NCBI GenBank assembly: GCA_028622995.1
Contig: JAJQJQ010000003.1
Span: 4,092,001-4,156,000, forward strand
DNA length: 64,000 bases
From: Panagrolaimus kolymaensis
Lineage: Eukaryota > Nematoda > Chromadorea > Rhabditida > Panagrolaimidae
Reading direction: 5' to 3'
The number at the start of each line of letters is the position of its first letter. The first letter of the stretch is position 1. The notes under the pieces were generated by a model. The model did no database searches. It was not told where the DNA came from and saw only the letters and a program-made list of their open reading frames with translations. Both the position numbers and the translations under genes were made by a program. Of the stretch, positions 14,356-27,495 are shown piece by piece.

Positions 14356-16222
14356 AATTTTTCATACAATAACAATAAGTAGAAGAAAATACCAATATTA
14401 TATAACCCGTCTTTCACTGAAAAATAGAAGAAAAAATTAAGTTTTTTTATTCATTAATTTTAAAAGCAGCAATAAAAATAAAAGCATTTTTTAATCAAAA
14501 ACACGAATGTTTCAATTTCTAAGTTTCAGAGGCTTCCAGAGTTAAAAACAAAGCTTGGGAATTGCTTTGACGAAAAAACCAGTAGGCAGTCATTTTTTAC
14601 GAACACATTTCCCCAAAGTGGTGTTCAAATAAAAAAGAAGGAGATGCCGTTCGTTCCAATGTGGCGGGCTTTTATGCATCCACACAAACAACAACCAGGA
14701 TGTCACTTTTAAAAAATATGTATTGCAAAAAAAAGTATCAGTGACCAGACAAAAAGAAGAGGGAATAGTGGAAAGTGAACGCTCAAAAAAAGGAGAAAAA
14801 TAGAGTTTCAAAAATAAAATTTAAAAAAAAGAAAAATGGATGCATTTGTTTTTAAAGATGGAAGAAAGAAGGTCGCTTGCTTGCTTGCTCGGTGAGGAGG
14901 AGACGTCAGTTACCGAGCCATAGTGTTTTAGTTTATTTTTTTAACCGGAGGCAATGGACGCGCGTCGACCGCATGAAGCTTACTAAAGGCAAATTTCCGG
15001 CGCTCATAAGAAAATAAAAAAAGAAACTCTGGCCTCCTCAATGTGAGCAAGTGAGTGAGAATGTCGTTGTTGTTTCTCTCCTTTTTTAGCCATGTTTTTT
15101 TACGTGAAGCAATAGCGTGTATCAGATTGCTGCTGATGGTTAAAAAACTTTCGGTTTCTTTATCTTCTTTTAAAAATGTTCAATAAAAAAATAACGCTAA
15201 ACCAAAATAAAACTTTTTTAAACCTTTGTTTTTGACTATTTTTGTGGTTCTGCAATTTATGAAAAGAGAAACAACGTAAAATTTGTGTTGCGGAACCAAT
15301 TAAATAGATATATTGAAAAAGAGAGAAATGAGCGTCCAAAAATGAGGGAACTTTGAGTGTGAAGCGAGGGACGAAAGTAAAAAAATGTATATAAAAAATA
15401 TTTTTTATTGTTACAATGAAAAAGACTACTATTATTTTATTCGAAACAAAAAACCTTTTCGCGTTCCTATCATAATAACGATAAATAGATAGATATGTCC
15501 CAATCAAGATAACATTATTATTATTAACCGAAAAACGCCATCTTTTTTTATGATTCAATGCGCAGAAAAGGTTTTTTCTCTTCATTTCCTTCATTGAACA
15601 TTCCTTCGATCATCGCGCAACCAAAATAAAAAAAACATTATTTATATTGTCTTGCCGCGAACTTTATAAACGAACGGAGAAAGACTCACTCATTTTCCTC
15701 CTTTTTTTAAATTGTGAAGAAAGAAAACACCACATCGAGCTGTTGTTTTATCGCAAAAGTTTTTTTGTTGGTTGCGAATAAAAAATAAAATAAAATCGAG
15801 AGTATTGATCGCAACGATTAAAAAAAAGCTTTAAAGACAGATGTCAAATAGAAAAAAGAAAAGCTTTGATAAAACCGGTATTATTAATCCCGGAAACTAT
15901 TTATTTGTTTTATTTATTTAAGCAAAAAAAATAACAAAATAAAAAAGATAAAAAGCAAATCATTTTACAACAAAAAAAATATATATCTCTTTTAATAATT
16001 CTTTTTTATGCCCATAAAAATTAAATTGCATAAAAGTGAAAATTATATTAAGGCACTGATGAATATTTAATTTAGCATTTAATTATTACACAAGTGAAAA
16101 CAAAAAAATAGAGAAAAAAGGCTAAAAGTGAAGCTGCCAATAACAATAAATTATAACTTTTGAATATTAATAATATCAACGACAACGATAAATTCTTTTT
16201 TTTATTTTAAAATTTTCATCTA
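14356..16222. other. Intergenic between AP-1 mu (upstream) and SEL-5 kinase on the minus strand
   Basis: About 1.9 kb without a convincing gene. Open frames such as 15594-15160 and 14811-14590 on the minus strand are AT-driven. A short CTTG repeat lies near 14878-14889. The first few hundred bases should include the SEL-5 promoter. Confidence 0.5.
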
Positions 16223-17743
16223 CTACATTCGAATTTGATAATCACCATTTTGAGTTACATATCGAACCCATGGCAAAGCTTGATATCCGGACTTTTCAAT
16301 AATTTTTAAATATCGTACTTGTAAACCTGATGTTGTGAAATATGGAATTTCAAATCGAACACTAACAGGAATTTTGGCTTCACTTTCTTCGGAAACTATT
16401 GAAGATAAGCTAAAGTGAGCTCGCATTAAATATTCACGGCCACCTAAAAAAATATTCTCATAAAGTATTGCATATTTAAAAAAAGAGAAATGATATACCT
16501 GGGAAACTACGAATAGTCCAAATAAAAGCTCGATTTTCAGGCGCATATCTAACAGTGCCAACGGATGTTTTAAATTTGGGTGAATCTGCATCACTGGGGA
16601 CAGGAATAATTACTTCAACATGATTGGCAATGGATTGGCGTTTAAATTGTGATTTAGCTTTAACAACATATTCTACTCTCGAATGTGGATGAGTTTCCAC
16701 GGAGACTTCAACCCAAATTAATGGCTTTATCGTGGCAGATAATCGATAACTCATTAATTCAAATTCTCCATCTGGTGGTATAAAAGAAATGGTTCGTTCA
16801 CTTTCAAATCGAGATAATCGAACACATTGATGAAATTTAACATCTTCAAGTTCCACCGCTTTTCCTCGAGTTCGGCCAACGCTTTGAAATAAAACTTTGT
16901 CATTTAATCCTAAACGCAGTTCAGGCATCCCTGAGAGAATAACCCTCATTCGAATAGAACCAACTATTTCACTTCGTAAAACTGTGCCATTTGCATTCGC
17001 CTAAAAATAGAAATCAAAGGTCAAGGGTTTAATTTTATTTCAAAACCTCACCAAAATATTAACAGATTCAATAACATCCAAAAATACTTCATTTTTACGA
17101 TATTTTATTCCTTCCGATCGCCATGAAACTGCATTTGTTACAGCCATGGGAGGTCGAGGAGCAATTTCAAGTTGATGAGTTTCTTGGGTGATGTACCTAT
17201 AATATTTTTCGCTATTCACAGATTCAAAAAGTAAAGCCTTACTCTTGCAAAATTTTTGGTTCTGTAGTTTGTGGATATCCAAAATCCATCATTTCATCGA
17301 GTAATTCATATATTACAACAAAATTATCTCGAACTGATTCTTCCTCCAAATCTTTAAAATAACTTGAAAAAACTTCAACACATTTATATAAAAATGAAAG
17401 CATCAAAGCGGCATTGACATTTTTCTTTGATAATGAAACCACTAAAAATAAAATTTTTAATTTAGCACAAAAAAATCATAGTCGCTTACAAAAAATATTC
17501 ATATGTTTGATATAAATATAACTTGTGTTTCCATTTTGTAATATCGGGGAATCTTTGCCTTCATCTTCTCTTTCAACTAACAATGGCATAAACTTTTCTA
17601 TTTGTGATAATTCAACATCGCCTCGATAATTTCTCGACATAATAACCTGAAATTTCGAGAGTCACCAAATTTTTTTTATCACTGAGATTAAAATAACTTA
17701 CATTTCCTTTTAAATCCAATATAAATATTGCCGAACACGACAT
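16223..17743 (-). CDS. Clathrin adaptor AP-1 complex mu subunit
   Basis: Six exons (17743-17702, 17646-17490, 17441-17243, 17196-17052, 17000-16499, 16443-16223) give 421 aa, the normal length for mu1. The N-terminal longin-like domain starts [14 protein letters not shown] and includes [14 protein letters not shown] and [20 protein letters not shown]. The C-terminal signal-binding domain is highly conserved: [48 protein letters not shown] and [18 protein letters not shown]. Mu1 rather than mu2 is indicated by [11 protein letters not shown] and by the overall match to UNC-101/APM-1. AP-1 sorts cargo with tyrosine motifs at the trans-Golgi network and endosomes, and in nematode neurons it sorts dendritic cargo. 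C. elegans has two mu1 genes and I cannot say which is the orthologue. Residues between 20 and 60 are more divergent than in vertebrates. Confidence 0.95.
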
Positions 17744-18270
17744 TTTTGTATTCACCAATAGCTATCACAACAATAAAACGTTTACTATAGAAAGAAAAAA
17801 AAATTAATCAGAAACTAAAAAACTTTTTTCCTTTCCTTTTTCTCTTCTATTTAATGTAAGTCTCACGCACGCATAGATGTGCACCAACAACACCATATCG
17901 CTCACTTTTCTCGTTTTCTGCGCACACACCTTTATTGTGCACAACGTGGCAATACATTTTTTTTCTGTTGCTGTACGCAAGAAGAAAAAAATCATCACGG
18001 AGACCCTCGCTGCCCAACCACGCTAATAGCCTGCTATTAGTTGCGGTCGTTTGAAACACACTGAAGCGATACATATTTTGTATGCAAATATTTTCTTTCT
18101 TTCTGCTCTGTCAGTTTCAATGTCAAGTTTTATTTACATTTTTAGTTTAAATCATATAAGAAAAAAATATTTTTACAAGTTTTACAGAATAACTATTAAT
18201 ATGTCAAACACATCCATTCAAAACCCGCTTTGAATGATTAATTTTTTTAGTTTTCGATGTTAGGTAGTTT
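17744..18270. other. Intergenic upstream of AP-1 mu
   Basis: 527 bp between the Spinster stop codon and the AP-1 mu start on the same strand. Short frames on both strands look random. A promoter or leader for AP-1 mu is expected. Confidence 0.45.
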
Positions 18271-20173
18271 TTATCTAATGAGAGGGTTTCGATCATTAAT
18301 ATCAATTGGATCTGAAGCTATAATTACGGTAGATGGTTCGGCGGGTTGGTAGTGAATGTCAATAGGTGCATTGATTTCAGCGTTTTGTGATGGAGAGGCT
18401 TCCAAAATAGCTGGAAAAATTGATTCATCTTCTGCCAATACTTCTGTTCGGCGATGTCGGCCACCTAGAAATTTAAGTTAAGCAATAAAATTAAATTAGC
18501 TTCACTTACGATGAATTTCAAGATGGCACCTTTCTGCATCTTCGGTAACAAAAAAGCTTGCAAGTAAATAACATGCGCCACTGATAATCAAAAAGAAGTT
18601 TGGAACAAAAAGGGCATATTCGAGAGCTGTGTATTTTTGCAAAGCATCTGGAAGGATACCACCACTTCCACCACGAACACCATCAGCAATCAAACCAACA
18701 AGATACGGTGAAAATGCATCTCCAAATAAATGGGAAACTAGGGTTTGAATAGCTGTAGCTAAAGCTCGACGAGGTGGCATTACAGTATACTAAAATTATT
18801 TATATTGTTTAAAAATTTTTAAAACGTGAGCCTACCATAATAATATCAGCATTCACAGCCCAATTAACACAAATACAAGTAACTGCAATAAAAATTAAAA
18901 TCCATCCAACATCCATTCTTAAAACCATAAATACCAAAACTAAAAACATCAATGGTGTAGCCAAAAGTGAACCAGTGGCACAAATAATTGGATCGGCTTT
19001 AACATAAGGTTCAGCATTTCCAACTTGATTTCGGCAAGCTTTTGAAATGGAGGAACCTATTATAACACCAATAAGTCCTGCGGCGCAAGTAATAATTCCA
19101 AAAACAAATGAAATATTAGCTTTAGCAAATTCAGGAATTATTCCACCATGCGTCGCTCCATAAGCATATTCAGCCAATGTAGGAGTCCACCAACTTAATG
19201 CTCCAATAACAAACACCGCAGATGTAAAGCCAGCGGTGCATAACCAAAATGTTTTACTAAAATATTTAAAAATGAAGCTTTGAAATTTTACAAAAGTAAA
19301 AAACTAACATTTGAGAAAGATAAATCAAATCTTGCTTGAGAGAAGTTTTTTCGAAATAAGCAAGTTCGACTTGACCCCGAGTTGGTTCTTCCAAAAATTT
19401 GATAATTAGAAATAAAACAAATATTCCCAAAATTGGAGTAACTCGAAGCCCCCATCTCCATGATCCTGTGAGGAGAGTGATTTCTGATCCAATACTGTAT
19501 CCAAGGCCGCTGAAATTAATTTTGTAAATTTTAAAATTTTAAATTGTTTCAATTACCTTCCAAATGGAGTTGCAATATAAAAGAACATCAGCATTCTGGA
19601 TCGATGAGTATCCGTAAACATATCGGCTATTAATGAAGGAGCAATAACAGCATACGAAGCTTCGCCAACTCCAACAATGGCACGGAAAAAAAAGAAAAGC
19701 CCGGGCAAACTTGCTGGTACAAAAGTACAAAGTAAAACCGAAATCGACCAAACAATAATTCCCCCTGTCATAATAAGCTTTCGACTATATCGATCACCCA
19801 AATAACCAAATATGGGCGCAGCAATCATATATGCAATAATAAAAACAGTCTATAATAAATAAAAAATTCAGTGTGAAATTTTTGAAAAGCGTAAATTTAC
19901 TTGAAGCAATCCAGTTTGAGCAGAATTTAAATTAAATTCTTTAGTTATATGCGTTAAAATACCCGCAACTGTAAATCTATCCATGTAATTGAGTAAATTG
20001 GCTAAAAATAATATCCAAACTGCTCGCTTTGCTGGTTGATCCATATTAAATTTTACTAACATATATTCTAAAAAGCTTGTTGATTTAATTAATTTTTGAT
20101 TTATAAAACTATAAAAACCTCTTATCCGTTGCCATCGTGGAGGTTCATCTTCTTCCGAAATGGAATAATCCAT
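18271..20173 (-). CDS. Spinster-like lysosomal/lipid transporter (MFS)
   Basis: Six exons (20173-19901, 19849-19557, 19509-19309, 19256-18836, 18789-18510, 18464-18271) encode 553 aa. The cytosolic N-terminus is acidic (MDYSISEEDEPPRWQR), followed by about 12 hydrophobic helices. Family marks include AVWILFLANLLNYMDRFTVA, the MFS loop GYLGDRYSRKL, RAIVGVGEASYAVIAPSLIADMF, LEEPTRGQVE, and NADIIMYTVMPPRRALATA near the end. Spinster proteins export sphingosine-1-phosphate or lysolipids and sugars; in animals they act in late endosomes/lysosomes and are needed for autophagic lysosome reformation. The polar C-terminal tail (about 65 aa) is species-specific and ends in NPLIR. The Spinster subfamily is clear; the substrate is not known. 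Confidence 0.93.
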
Positions 20174-20624
20174 TATTGCTAAATTTAAAAAATAGTAAAA
20201 ATAATGATTTTGAATAAGTTAAATACCCTGAAGATTACGACAAATTCATTAATATCAACAAAGCGGATTGAAAAGATTGTAAACCTCGAGATTTTATTTT
20301 CTTTGTGAGACTTTTAGTAACGAGATTTGTTTATATTCAATTTTTTGTTTATTATTTATGTATTTACAACCAAATAAAATATATTAAATAGGAAAAGAAG
20401 TAATTAATCAAAAGTTAGGAAACTAAAGGGCAAGAAATGCGTTTTATTGAAGCAAAAACGAAAATTTATTGTATCAAAGAAAAATAAAGTCTTTTTTATT
20501 GGCAGAGAAAATGAGATGCGTCAAGTTATGAGTAAGACGATAAAGGTTGTTTTTCCAATCTTTGAAAAGATCAAGAAGAAAAAACAATTTGAGTAATACA
20601 GATGTGACTAATAAAATATATACA
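20174..20624. other. Spacer between RAD9-like and Spinster genes
   Basis: 451 bp of AT-rich sequence on the same-strand path from the RAD9-like stop to the Spinster start. It should contain a polyadenylation site and the Spinster leader. No gene is seen. Confidence 0.45.
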
Positions 20625-22147
20625 TTACAAAAACCTTGATTTGAGATCTATGGAAGGAAGTTTAGCTATTTCAGCAGGATCTGGATCAACAAGCATATAT
20701 TCAATTCCACCATTTTGAGGTTCAATGGAATTTATGGATTCAATACAATTCGTGGAAAAATGTTTATAGGTAGAAAAAGGAGCTGTACGATATTTACTTA
20801 ACCCAAATTCAGGTTTGTTTTGCAGAATACTAAAGAGAAAAAGATTAAGTTAAACTATATAAAATCTGGGACAAACTTTTTGATTGTTGTTGTAGGTTTA
20901 ACGCCTATTAGCTCACCAACTCTTGTTTTATAATTTGATGGATTTTGGGAAGATGATGGTATCCATATTCTTATCATTGTATAATAGCAATTAGGATATT
21001 GTTGAGCGTTAAAAAGGCAATGAATTCCAGAGGTTATTCCATATTTGTCATGGCCCAGTACTTCAACCTTAAAGCGTTCCTATTTTCTACAACAAAAAAT
21101 TACCAAAAACTTACAAAATGATCGAAAACTGTCACTCTTTGAACAAATTTTCCAGCATCCGTGTATCTTTTTTTCAACACTTTTTGAATAATATTTTCAA
21201 ATGGTGGTGAAAAATAAACAAAAAACAAATCATCTTTAGCCGTTTCTTTGCCTTGATAATGTCTCACAATAGATTTTTCATTCCCTTCCAAAGATGTGGA
21301 ATATAGTATTCGTTCATCCCTGATATTCTCATCTTCATCAATTTCTTCGCTTGTGATTCTATAAACCCGTTCTCGCATATATAAAAGTGAATCATCAGGT
21401 TCTTCAGAAAAGAAACGAATAAAAATGGGGAATTTTTCTTCAGCGTAATAAACAACAGTATCATCATCGAGGGAAATATTGACTCTAAATAAATATAAAA
21501 TTTAGGAAAACTTTAAATTCAAATTAATACCTTTTTGTTCGAGAAAAAGACGCTTCAACTATGGTTAATTTAAAATTATGTTTGAAAGATACAATATTCA
21601 CGGTAACTTGGAGGAATTGAGGAATAGCAAATGCTAACATTTCATTGCTTTCAGAAAGTGCTACATCGATAAGACTTGCACATTCCCGAAATTCTTCTTT
21701 GAATATCTGCAAATATTCTTTGAAATTCAACGAATATAAATATTATTATTCTTACCATTTTAAACGATGGAAAAACACTATAAACACTGAAACTTTTTGA
21801 ATCAGAACTTAAAGCTGCCAGAGAAAAACTATCAGGCGAACAACATAAAAATATATCATTTTTTATTGTTTCAAGCATATTTTCTGGAAAGCATGAAGTT
21901 ATCTTTTTCTGCATAACCAAATGTTTTGAAAGATCCATCTTCGCTCCATAAAGCTTAAAAATCAAAATTTATATTTGGCAATATTAAAAATTTAAATCAT
22001 TACCTTGATTAATTTATAATATTTTGTTATATTAAACCGATATCGCTTTTTATCAAAGTCTTTAAAATAATATACATCTCCATTTTTATTTAATTCTCTA
22101 TCTAACATTGAAAATAAAGGATAATTAATGATTTTATCGTCACACAT
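20625..22147 (-). CDS. Uncharacterised protein, possibly a diverged RAD9 / sliding-clamp fold
   Basis: Six exons (22147-22004, 21953-21756, 21706-21531, 21484-21115, 21079-20877, 20829-20625) join in phase to 431 aa, so this is a real gene. I do not recognise it firmly. Residues about 80-160 can be laid against the first PCNA-like domain of RAD9: NDIFLCCSPDSFSLAALSSD and KSFSVYSVFPSFKMIF resemble RAD9's strand-turn-strand and domain-edge segments, and FKLTIVEASFSRTKRVNISL resembles the following strands with RAD9's KTHNL region. The second half contains EEIDEDENIRDERILYS and ends IEYMLVDPDPAEIAKL. No signal peptide or membrane helix is seen. If RAD9-like, it would be part of the 9-1-1 DNA damage clamp. 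That is a fold guess made by eye and could be wrong. The gene lies 188 bp downstream of the arrestin gene on the same strand. Confidence 0.7.
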
Positions 22148-22335
22148 TATTGTAAATAAACATAATCAAAAAAAATAGTGAACAATGTGTTTTTTTATGT
22201 AAGAAAATTTGCGCACTTTTTTCAAATCGTGTTAAGAATGAAATAACGAATTAACAAAGCATGTTTAATTTATACATAATTTATTTTAATGCATCTATTA
22301 TTTTATTTAAAAATTTATATGGTTTACTATCATAA

Positions 22336-23509
22336 TCATAATAAAACAGGTTCTGCAGTTTTTGCAGAACCAATAACAACAGGCACAACAAGATCAAAAT
22401 GTTCCATATCAAGTTTAAAAAAATAACTACATGTTATTAATCCATTAGCTTTGGTGGAAGTTGGAGGCAAATTTTCTGGGATTTTAAATATTATTAGCTT
22501 TGTTTCAGGGCCTTTGTGGTCATTTGCTTTGCATGTTCCCTAAACTATTTCAGTAAAAAAAAGTTAAATGGCTATAATTCTTACCTCTGATTCCACAGCA
22601 ATTGTTAAAAACTTTTCATCATACAACTGCGAATTATAACGATTTTGAGCTCGAAAATCTAATTGCTGGCAAAGGGAAAGCAAAGCGCATTCATGAGCTT
22701 TGTGATGCTTTTTAGATTTACGTTTTTTAGCTGTATTTTCTATTATTAACGAAATTTTCACAGTTTCACCTGGCATTAAACCTAATTCTCCAATAATGAG
22801 TTCAGCGCTTATCCATCCTTTTGGCCTTCGACACAAGCAACCAATAATATTTACTTGGTCATGAGCTCGAACAGATTGTCGGAAATGTGGAGCATCGAGA
22901 TTTAGGAGGGAATAAATCAAAACTTCTTTTTCTAAATATTTGTAAAAATAAGTTTTAAGGAAATAGTCTTTGGAAAAACATACCAGAAACAATTTCGCTT
23001 TCACCATCTTCGGGTATATCTAAAATGGCTGAACAAGTATATTGCACCGACCCGTGATTATCCTTTTCTATGCTTGAAACAATATCATACGGTATCTGCA
23101 ATTTTAGACATATTATAAAAATAATATTATAAAAGTACACAGCTCAACCTTCATTTTAAATTCCATTCTATGTTTTCCTTCAGAAATTTCTAAAGCTTCA
23201 GTGCAATGTAAAGCCAAGTCACTAAAATATGTAATCCCATTAACAAAATTAATGCCAACACTTTTTTGATTCGACTCACTTTGTTAAATCCACATAATCA
23301 TCCATTATTAATTCTTTACTTTCATACATAATATCACTGGCTTTATTTCTCCATGAAGTATGAGCTTGACCTATCAATCTCGCAGTTAATCTTGCAATTC
23401 TAGTTTTTTCTTGAACATGAATTTCTATTTTACCAATAATTTCTTCACCTGCTAAATATGGTATACTCGCTTCCTTTCCCAATATAAGATCAAAATGATT
23501 TATTCGCAT
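22336..23509 (-). CDS. Arrestin-domain-containing protein
   Basis: Exons 23509-23280, 23221-23149, 23095-22984, 22931-22585 and 22539-22336 encode 321 aa. The N-terminal arrestin-like sandwich starts MRINHFDLILGKEASIPYLA, then AGEEIIGKIEIHVQEKTRIA, LTARLIGQAHTSW, and GKHRMEFKMKIPYDIVSSIE. The C-domain starts at LLNLDAPHFRQSV and continues through GWISAELIIGELGLMPGETV and IENTAKKRKSKKH to EPVLL. This is the alpha-arrestin/ARRDC layout, at the short end of the family length. Such proteins link membrane cargo to ubiquitin ligases of the NEDD4 type. I see no PPxY motif, so recruitment of a WW-domain ligase is doubtful here. Its AATAAA signal lies just downstream, near 22304. Same-strand neighbour 188 bp downstream is the RAD9-like gene. 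Confidence 0.9.
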
Positions 23510-25384
23510 TTTTATATTTTTATTGAAAGACTTTTTTAAACCATAGATTTTTTAAAACAAATTTCTTGTGCACGATGACCATGGATTTTTCGTGAACCAC
23601 CAAATAACCTTAAACCCAGACAAACTATAGACATTTTTTAAACCCAAACTGACACCGCGTAGAGATAACACTCGAGGGATTTTTTTGTTGTTTTTTTGGA
23701 AAAAATAAATGAGGCTAAAAAAAGAAGACATCAAATTGATAAAAACTCAACTAAAAGCCGTTCCGTCATATTTTATTTTTGTGGGGGCTTTTTTGAAAAA
23801 AAGTCAGAAATGTTTGCTTGTTCTTGGGTTAAGTGGCTTCCAACTAAAATATAATTCCCAAGAGAAATTGATGAAGTTCACGACACGACAAAGACACAGT
23901 CATATTTGATTGTGATTAATCCTACTAAGTTAGAAGACATCTTCTTTTTTTGCGCATTTAAAAAAAGGACATGTGTTACAAGATTTTTTCTTGGAAAAGA
24001 TGACTTTGATGAATGTTCTTTTCAAAAAAAGTTTTATAAAGTTTCTTTTTTCGAGGCTTGTTTTTCTTTCCAAAAATGCAAACATAATCAAATGAAACGA
24101 AAGCAAAGTAAAAAATGGAATTAAAAGGCAAACCAAAAATTTACTCTTTAAAAAGCAACCTTAAAACAAAAATAAAAGAAAGCATGGGTAAATTCTTAAA
24201 CTCGGTATTTGTTTGATTTGTAAACATCCAAACATGATTTTGGAGTGAGTTCATCATTGAAGCCATTGCAACAAAAAGAGATTTGGCGCAAAATAACGAC
24301 CGCCCCATTCTTCTTCTTTTTAAAGCGGGTATCACAAAAATAGCATCATACATCGCTGTTGCCAAGTTTGTCGTTCCACTACCAGAAAGTCAAAAAAAGG
24401 ATGCTCACAACAATAGCTGCTAGCTTTGACCAACTTTTCCTCACTTTTTCTTCATCGTCTTTTCCCCAAACACTTCTTTTTTTGTTGTTACATTAGACTA
24501 CCAAGTTTTTAGCTCAAAATACCAAAAATGGCATCCATACTAAATATACAAGCCAGCCGCCTCCAAAAAAATGAAAGGGATAGATAGATACATGACGCTC
24601 CGTGTCTAAGACATCTCCCTCACACGAGAACTTTCTTATAGAAACAACAGCCAAATAGATATATGTATATTTTTAAAAAAATAAGTAAGCAAAAAAATAT
24701 AAACATGTTGTATGTTAAAAAAAAGTTTTAGTTAACAATAGATTTGTGTGTTTTTAGACGAATATTATAAAAAATGAAGATAAAGGTCAAATCTTTTTAC
24801 TTTTTATTTCCCATCTGTGTGGCAAAAAAAAAAAAATACGTCACCTTGATTGCTCGAATTACCCTTCAAAAAAAGCTTCTTCCTTCTCGCATTAAAAAAA
24901 TAAAGCATGCTTTCTCTTTGTTTTTTATTTGTTTGAAGCTAAAAGCATTATAATTATTTAGCAAATAATAAAAAAAATGATGGCATCAACATTTTAGCTT
25001 CTTTTTATTGCTTCATTTAATGTGTGATGGTTTGCTTAACTTTTGTTTCTATGTGTTAATTTGCAAAAAATAAAATAAAAACGTCAAAAGTAATTTTTGC
25101 TTTTAATTTTTTTTCCGACAACAGCAGCAAAAAACGGATGATTTTCCTTTGAAAAAAAAATTGCATTCAATAAAAAAGAAAGATGCAAAAGAGAAGAGGA
25201 AAAAGTTTTTGATAGCATTTTTTTGCACCTGTGTCAAATATATTGATTTCAAGCAATAAAAAAAGAAAGACCAAAGAAGATAAAAAATGTTAATATTATC
25301 ATTTGACCTTTTCTTTCATTAAACAAAAAAAGGTGAAAGAACAAAAATTTTAATGCATAAATAATTGCAATAATTAACTACAAA
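23510..25384. other. Divergent intergenic region, arrestin / PYROXD2
   Basis: About 1.9 kb, very AT-rich with many A and T runs. Open frames at 23709-23909, 23906-24124 and 24365-24141 are lysine/phenylalanine-rich and look random. Two divergent promoters are expected. Confidence 0.5.
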
Positions 25385-27495
25385 ATGATGATGCAGAATA
25401 AAGTTGCAATGTTGTCTCTTTCGTCTAGACGATCGCTAAGTTTAGCTGCAACAGAATTAAAAGGAAAATATGATGCCGTGATTGTTGGCGGTGGACATAA
25501 TGGATTGACGGCGGCTGCATACCTCGCAAAAGCTGGTAAAAAGGTTGCAGTTTTAGAACGTCGACATGTCCTTGGAGGAGCTGCAGTTACCGAAGAAATT
25601 ATTCCAGGTTTTAGATTTTCTCGAGCTTCATATTTATTAAGTCTCTTTCGACCTCAAATTATCAGCGATTTAGAACTCAAAGTTTGTTTTCTTTTTCTAA
25701 CATATTTTAGAAATTCATAAAAAACTCAATTCGATAGGAACATGGCTTAAAATATCATATTCGCGATCCATCATCGTTTACTCCAATACGAAATTCAAAT
25801 AAAAGTTTGGTGATTGGTCGTGATATGAAAAAGAATCAAGAGCAAATTGCTCAATTTTCTAAAAATGACGCAAATGTATGTTTTTCACTTTTTTTTCATT
25901 TTACGTTTCTTTAAAAAACATTCAATCAACATTTTTTAAAGGCTTATCCATTGTATGAAAAAAGATTGGAAGAAATTGTTAAAAGTTTTGAAGCACTTTT
26001 TGACTTGGAACCTTTGAATTTTAATGAAAAAGATGGCCTAGCTAAAAATATCAAAAAGCTTGTAACTCTTTATAATCACGGTACGGTATCTTTTAAAGGG
26101 GTCTAAAAGCCAAATAAAAATTTACTTTTAGTTAAACCAGTTAAAATGGAAAATGTCAAAGATTTATATGAGTTATTAACCGCTCCAATTTCAAAAATAA
26201 TGGATCGATGGTTTGAAAGCGATGTGTTAAAAGCTACCCTTGCAACGGATGGGGTTATTGGTTTTGCTGCCAGCCCACATTCCCTTGGAACTGGATATGT
26301 CTTATTGCATCATGTTATGGGAGGACTTGATGGAATTCCAGGGGTTTGGGGTATAGTTTATGGTGGAATGGGTTCTGTTTCTACTTCATTAGCAAAAGCT
26401 GCGAAGAAACATGGCGCAGAATTATTTACTGAAATAGTTTGTGTTTTTGATTATTTAAAAAAATGCAAATTTTACCATTCTCAGGATGTGGAGAAAATTA
26501 TCACAGATGGTGAAAAGGCAGTGGGTGTAAAGCTTGCAAATGGAAAGGAAGTTCACGCTGATATTGTCATGTCCAATTTAACTCCAGAAGCAACTTTCAA
26601 TCAACTTTTGAAAACTTATCCCTTAGACACAGATTTTAAAAGAAAGCTCAACACCATCGACTATACTTCACCAACATGCAAAATCAATGGTAAAAATTTC
26701 TTCGCAAAAAATTCATAATTAAATTATTTTAACTTTTAAGTCGCCTTGAAAGAATTGCCTAATTTTACTGCTCTTCCCAACTCATCCACCCATGCTATCA
26801 TGCCACATCATCAAGCTACGATTCATATAAATTGTGAAAATATGGAAATTCTCGATGGAGCTTTTCGTGATTTTGAAAAGGGAAATTATTCTACGAGGTA
26901 TACTTTCGATTACAATTCATTTTCCCAACTATTTTTTTAGACCGGCGATTGAATTAACAATTCCTTCGAGTGTTGATCGAAGTATTGTAGACAATGAAAA
27001 CAGCCATGTTGCTTTAATCTATTCTCAATATACTCCCTATACTCTTGGAAATGGTAAACAATGGAACAATGAAACTAAAAAAGAATATGCGGAACATGGT
27101 ATTTCTCTTAATTCTATTTAAATAAACATTAGGAAATGAACTTTTTTAGTCTTTGCTGAAATTGATGCATATGCTCCAAATTTTTCTAAATCTGTTGTCG
27201 GTTATGAAGTTTTGCCACCTCCTGATTTGGAAAAGCTTTTTAACTTAACTGGTGGAGTAAGACTTTTAAATTTTTAAAACTATTCTTCAACTTCATTATT
27301 TTCCAGAACATTTTCCATGGCTCAATGTCACTTGATCAATTATATTTTCTTCGACCTATGAAAGGAATGTCAAATTATGAAGCCCCAATAAAGAATCTTT
27401 ATCTATGTGGAAGTGGTACACACCCAGGTGGTGGCGTCACTGGTAGTCCTGGACGTCTTGCTGCTTTGTCAGCTTTGAATACCTATTCTTCTTAA
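25385..27495 (+). CDS. PYROXD2-like FAD-dependent oxidoreductase (mitochondrial)
   Basis: Nine exons (25385-25681, 25738-25875, 25942-26080, 26132-26436, 26485-26689, 26741-26897, 26941-27098, 27150-27256, 27307-27495) encode 564 aa, near the 581 of human PYROXD2. A basic, serine-rich leader ([14 protein letters not shown]) suits mitochondrial import. The Rossmann FAD motif is [18 protein letters not shown] with a closing glutamate in [41 protein letters not shown] and the C-terminal FAD contact [19 protein letters not shown] are phytoene-desaturase-superfamily marks. Human PYROXD2 is in the mitochondrial inner membrane/matrix and affects respiration and methylamine levels; the reaction is not settled. 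The 48-bp intron at 26437-26484 is in frame and could be read through, but removing it restores the family spacing (LFTEI followed by DVEKII). Confidence 0.93.

Noticed and set aside
15160..15594. 144-aa minus-strand frame in the SEL-5/AP-1 mu spacer
   Set aside because: Low complexity, no signature, no splice partners; expected by chance at this AT content.
26437..26484. Reading through this stretch as coding in PYROXD2
   Set aside because: It is in frame with no stop, but has GT...CAG borders and removing it restores family spacing, so I treat it as an intron.
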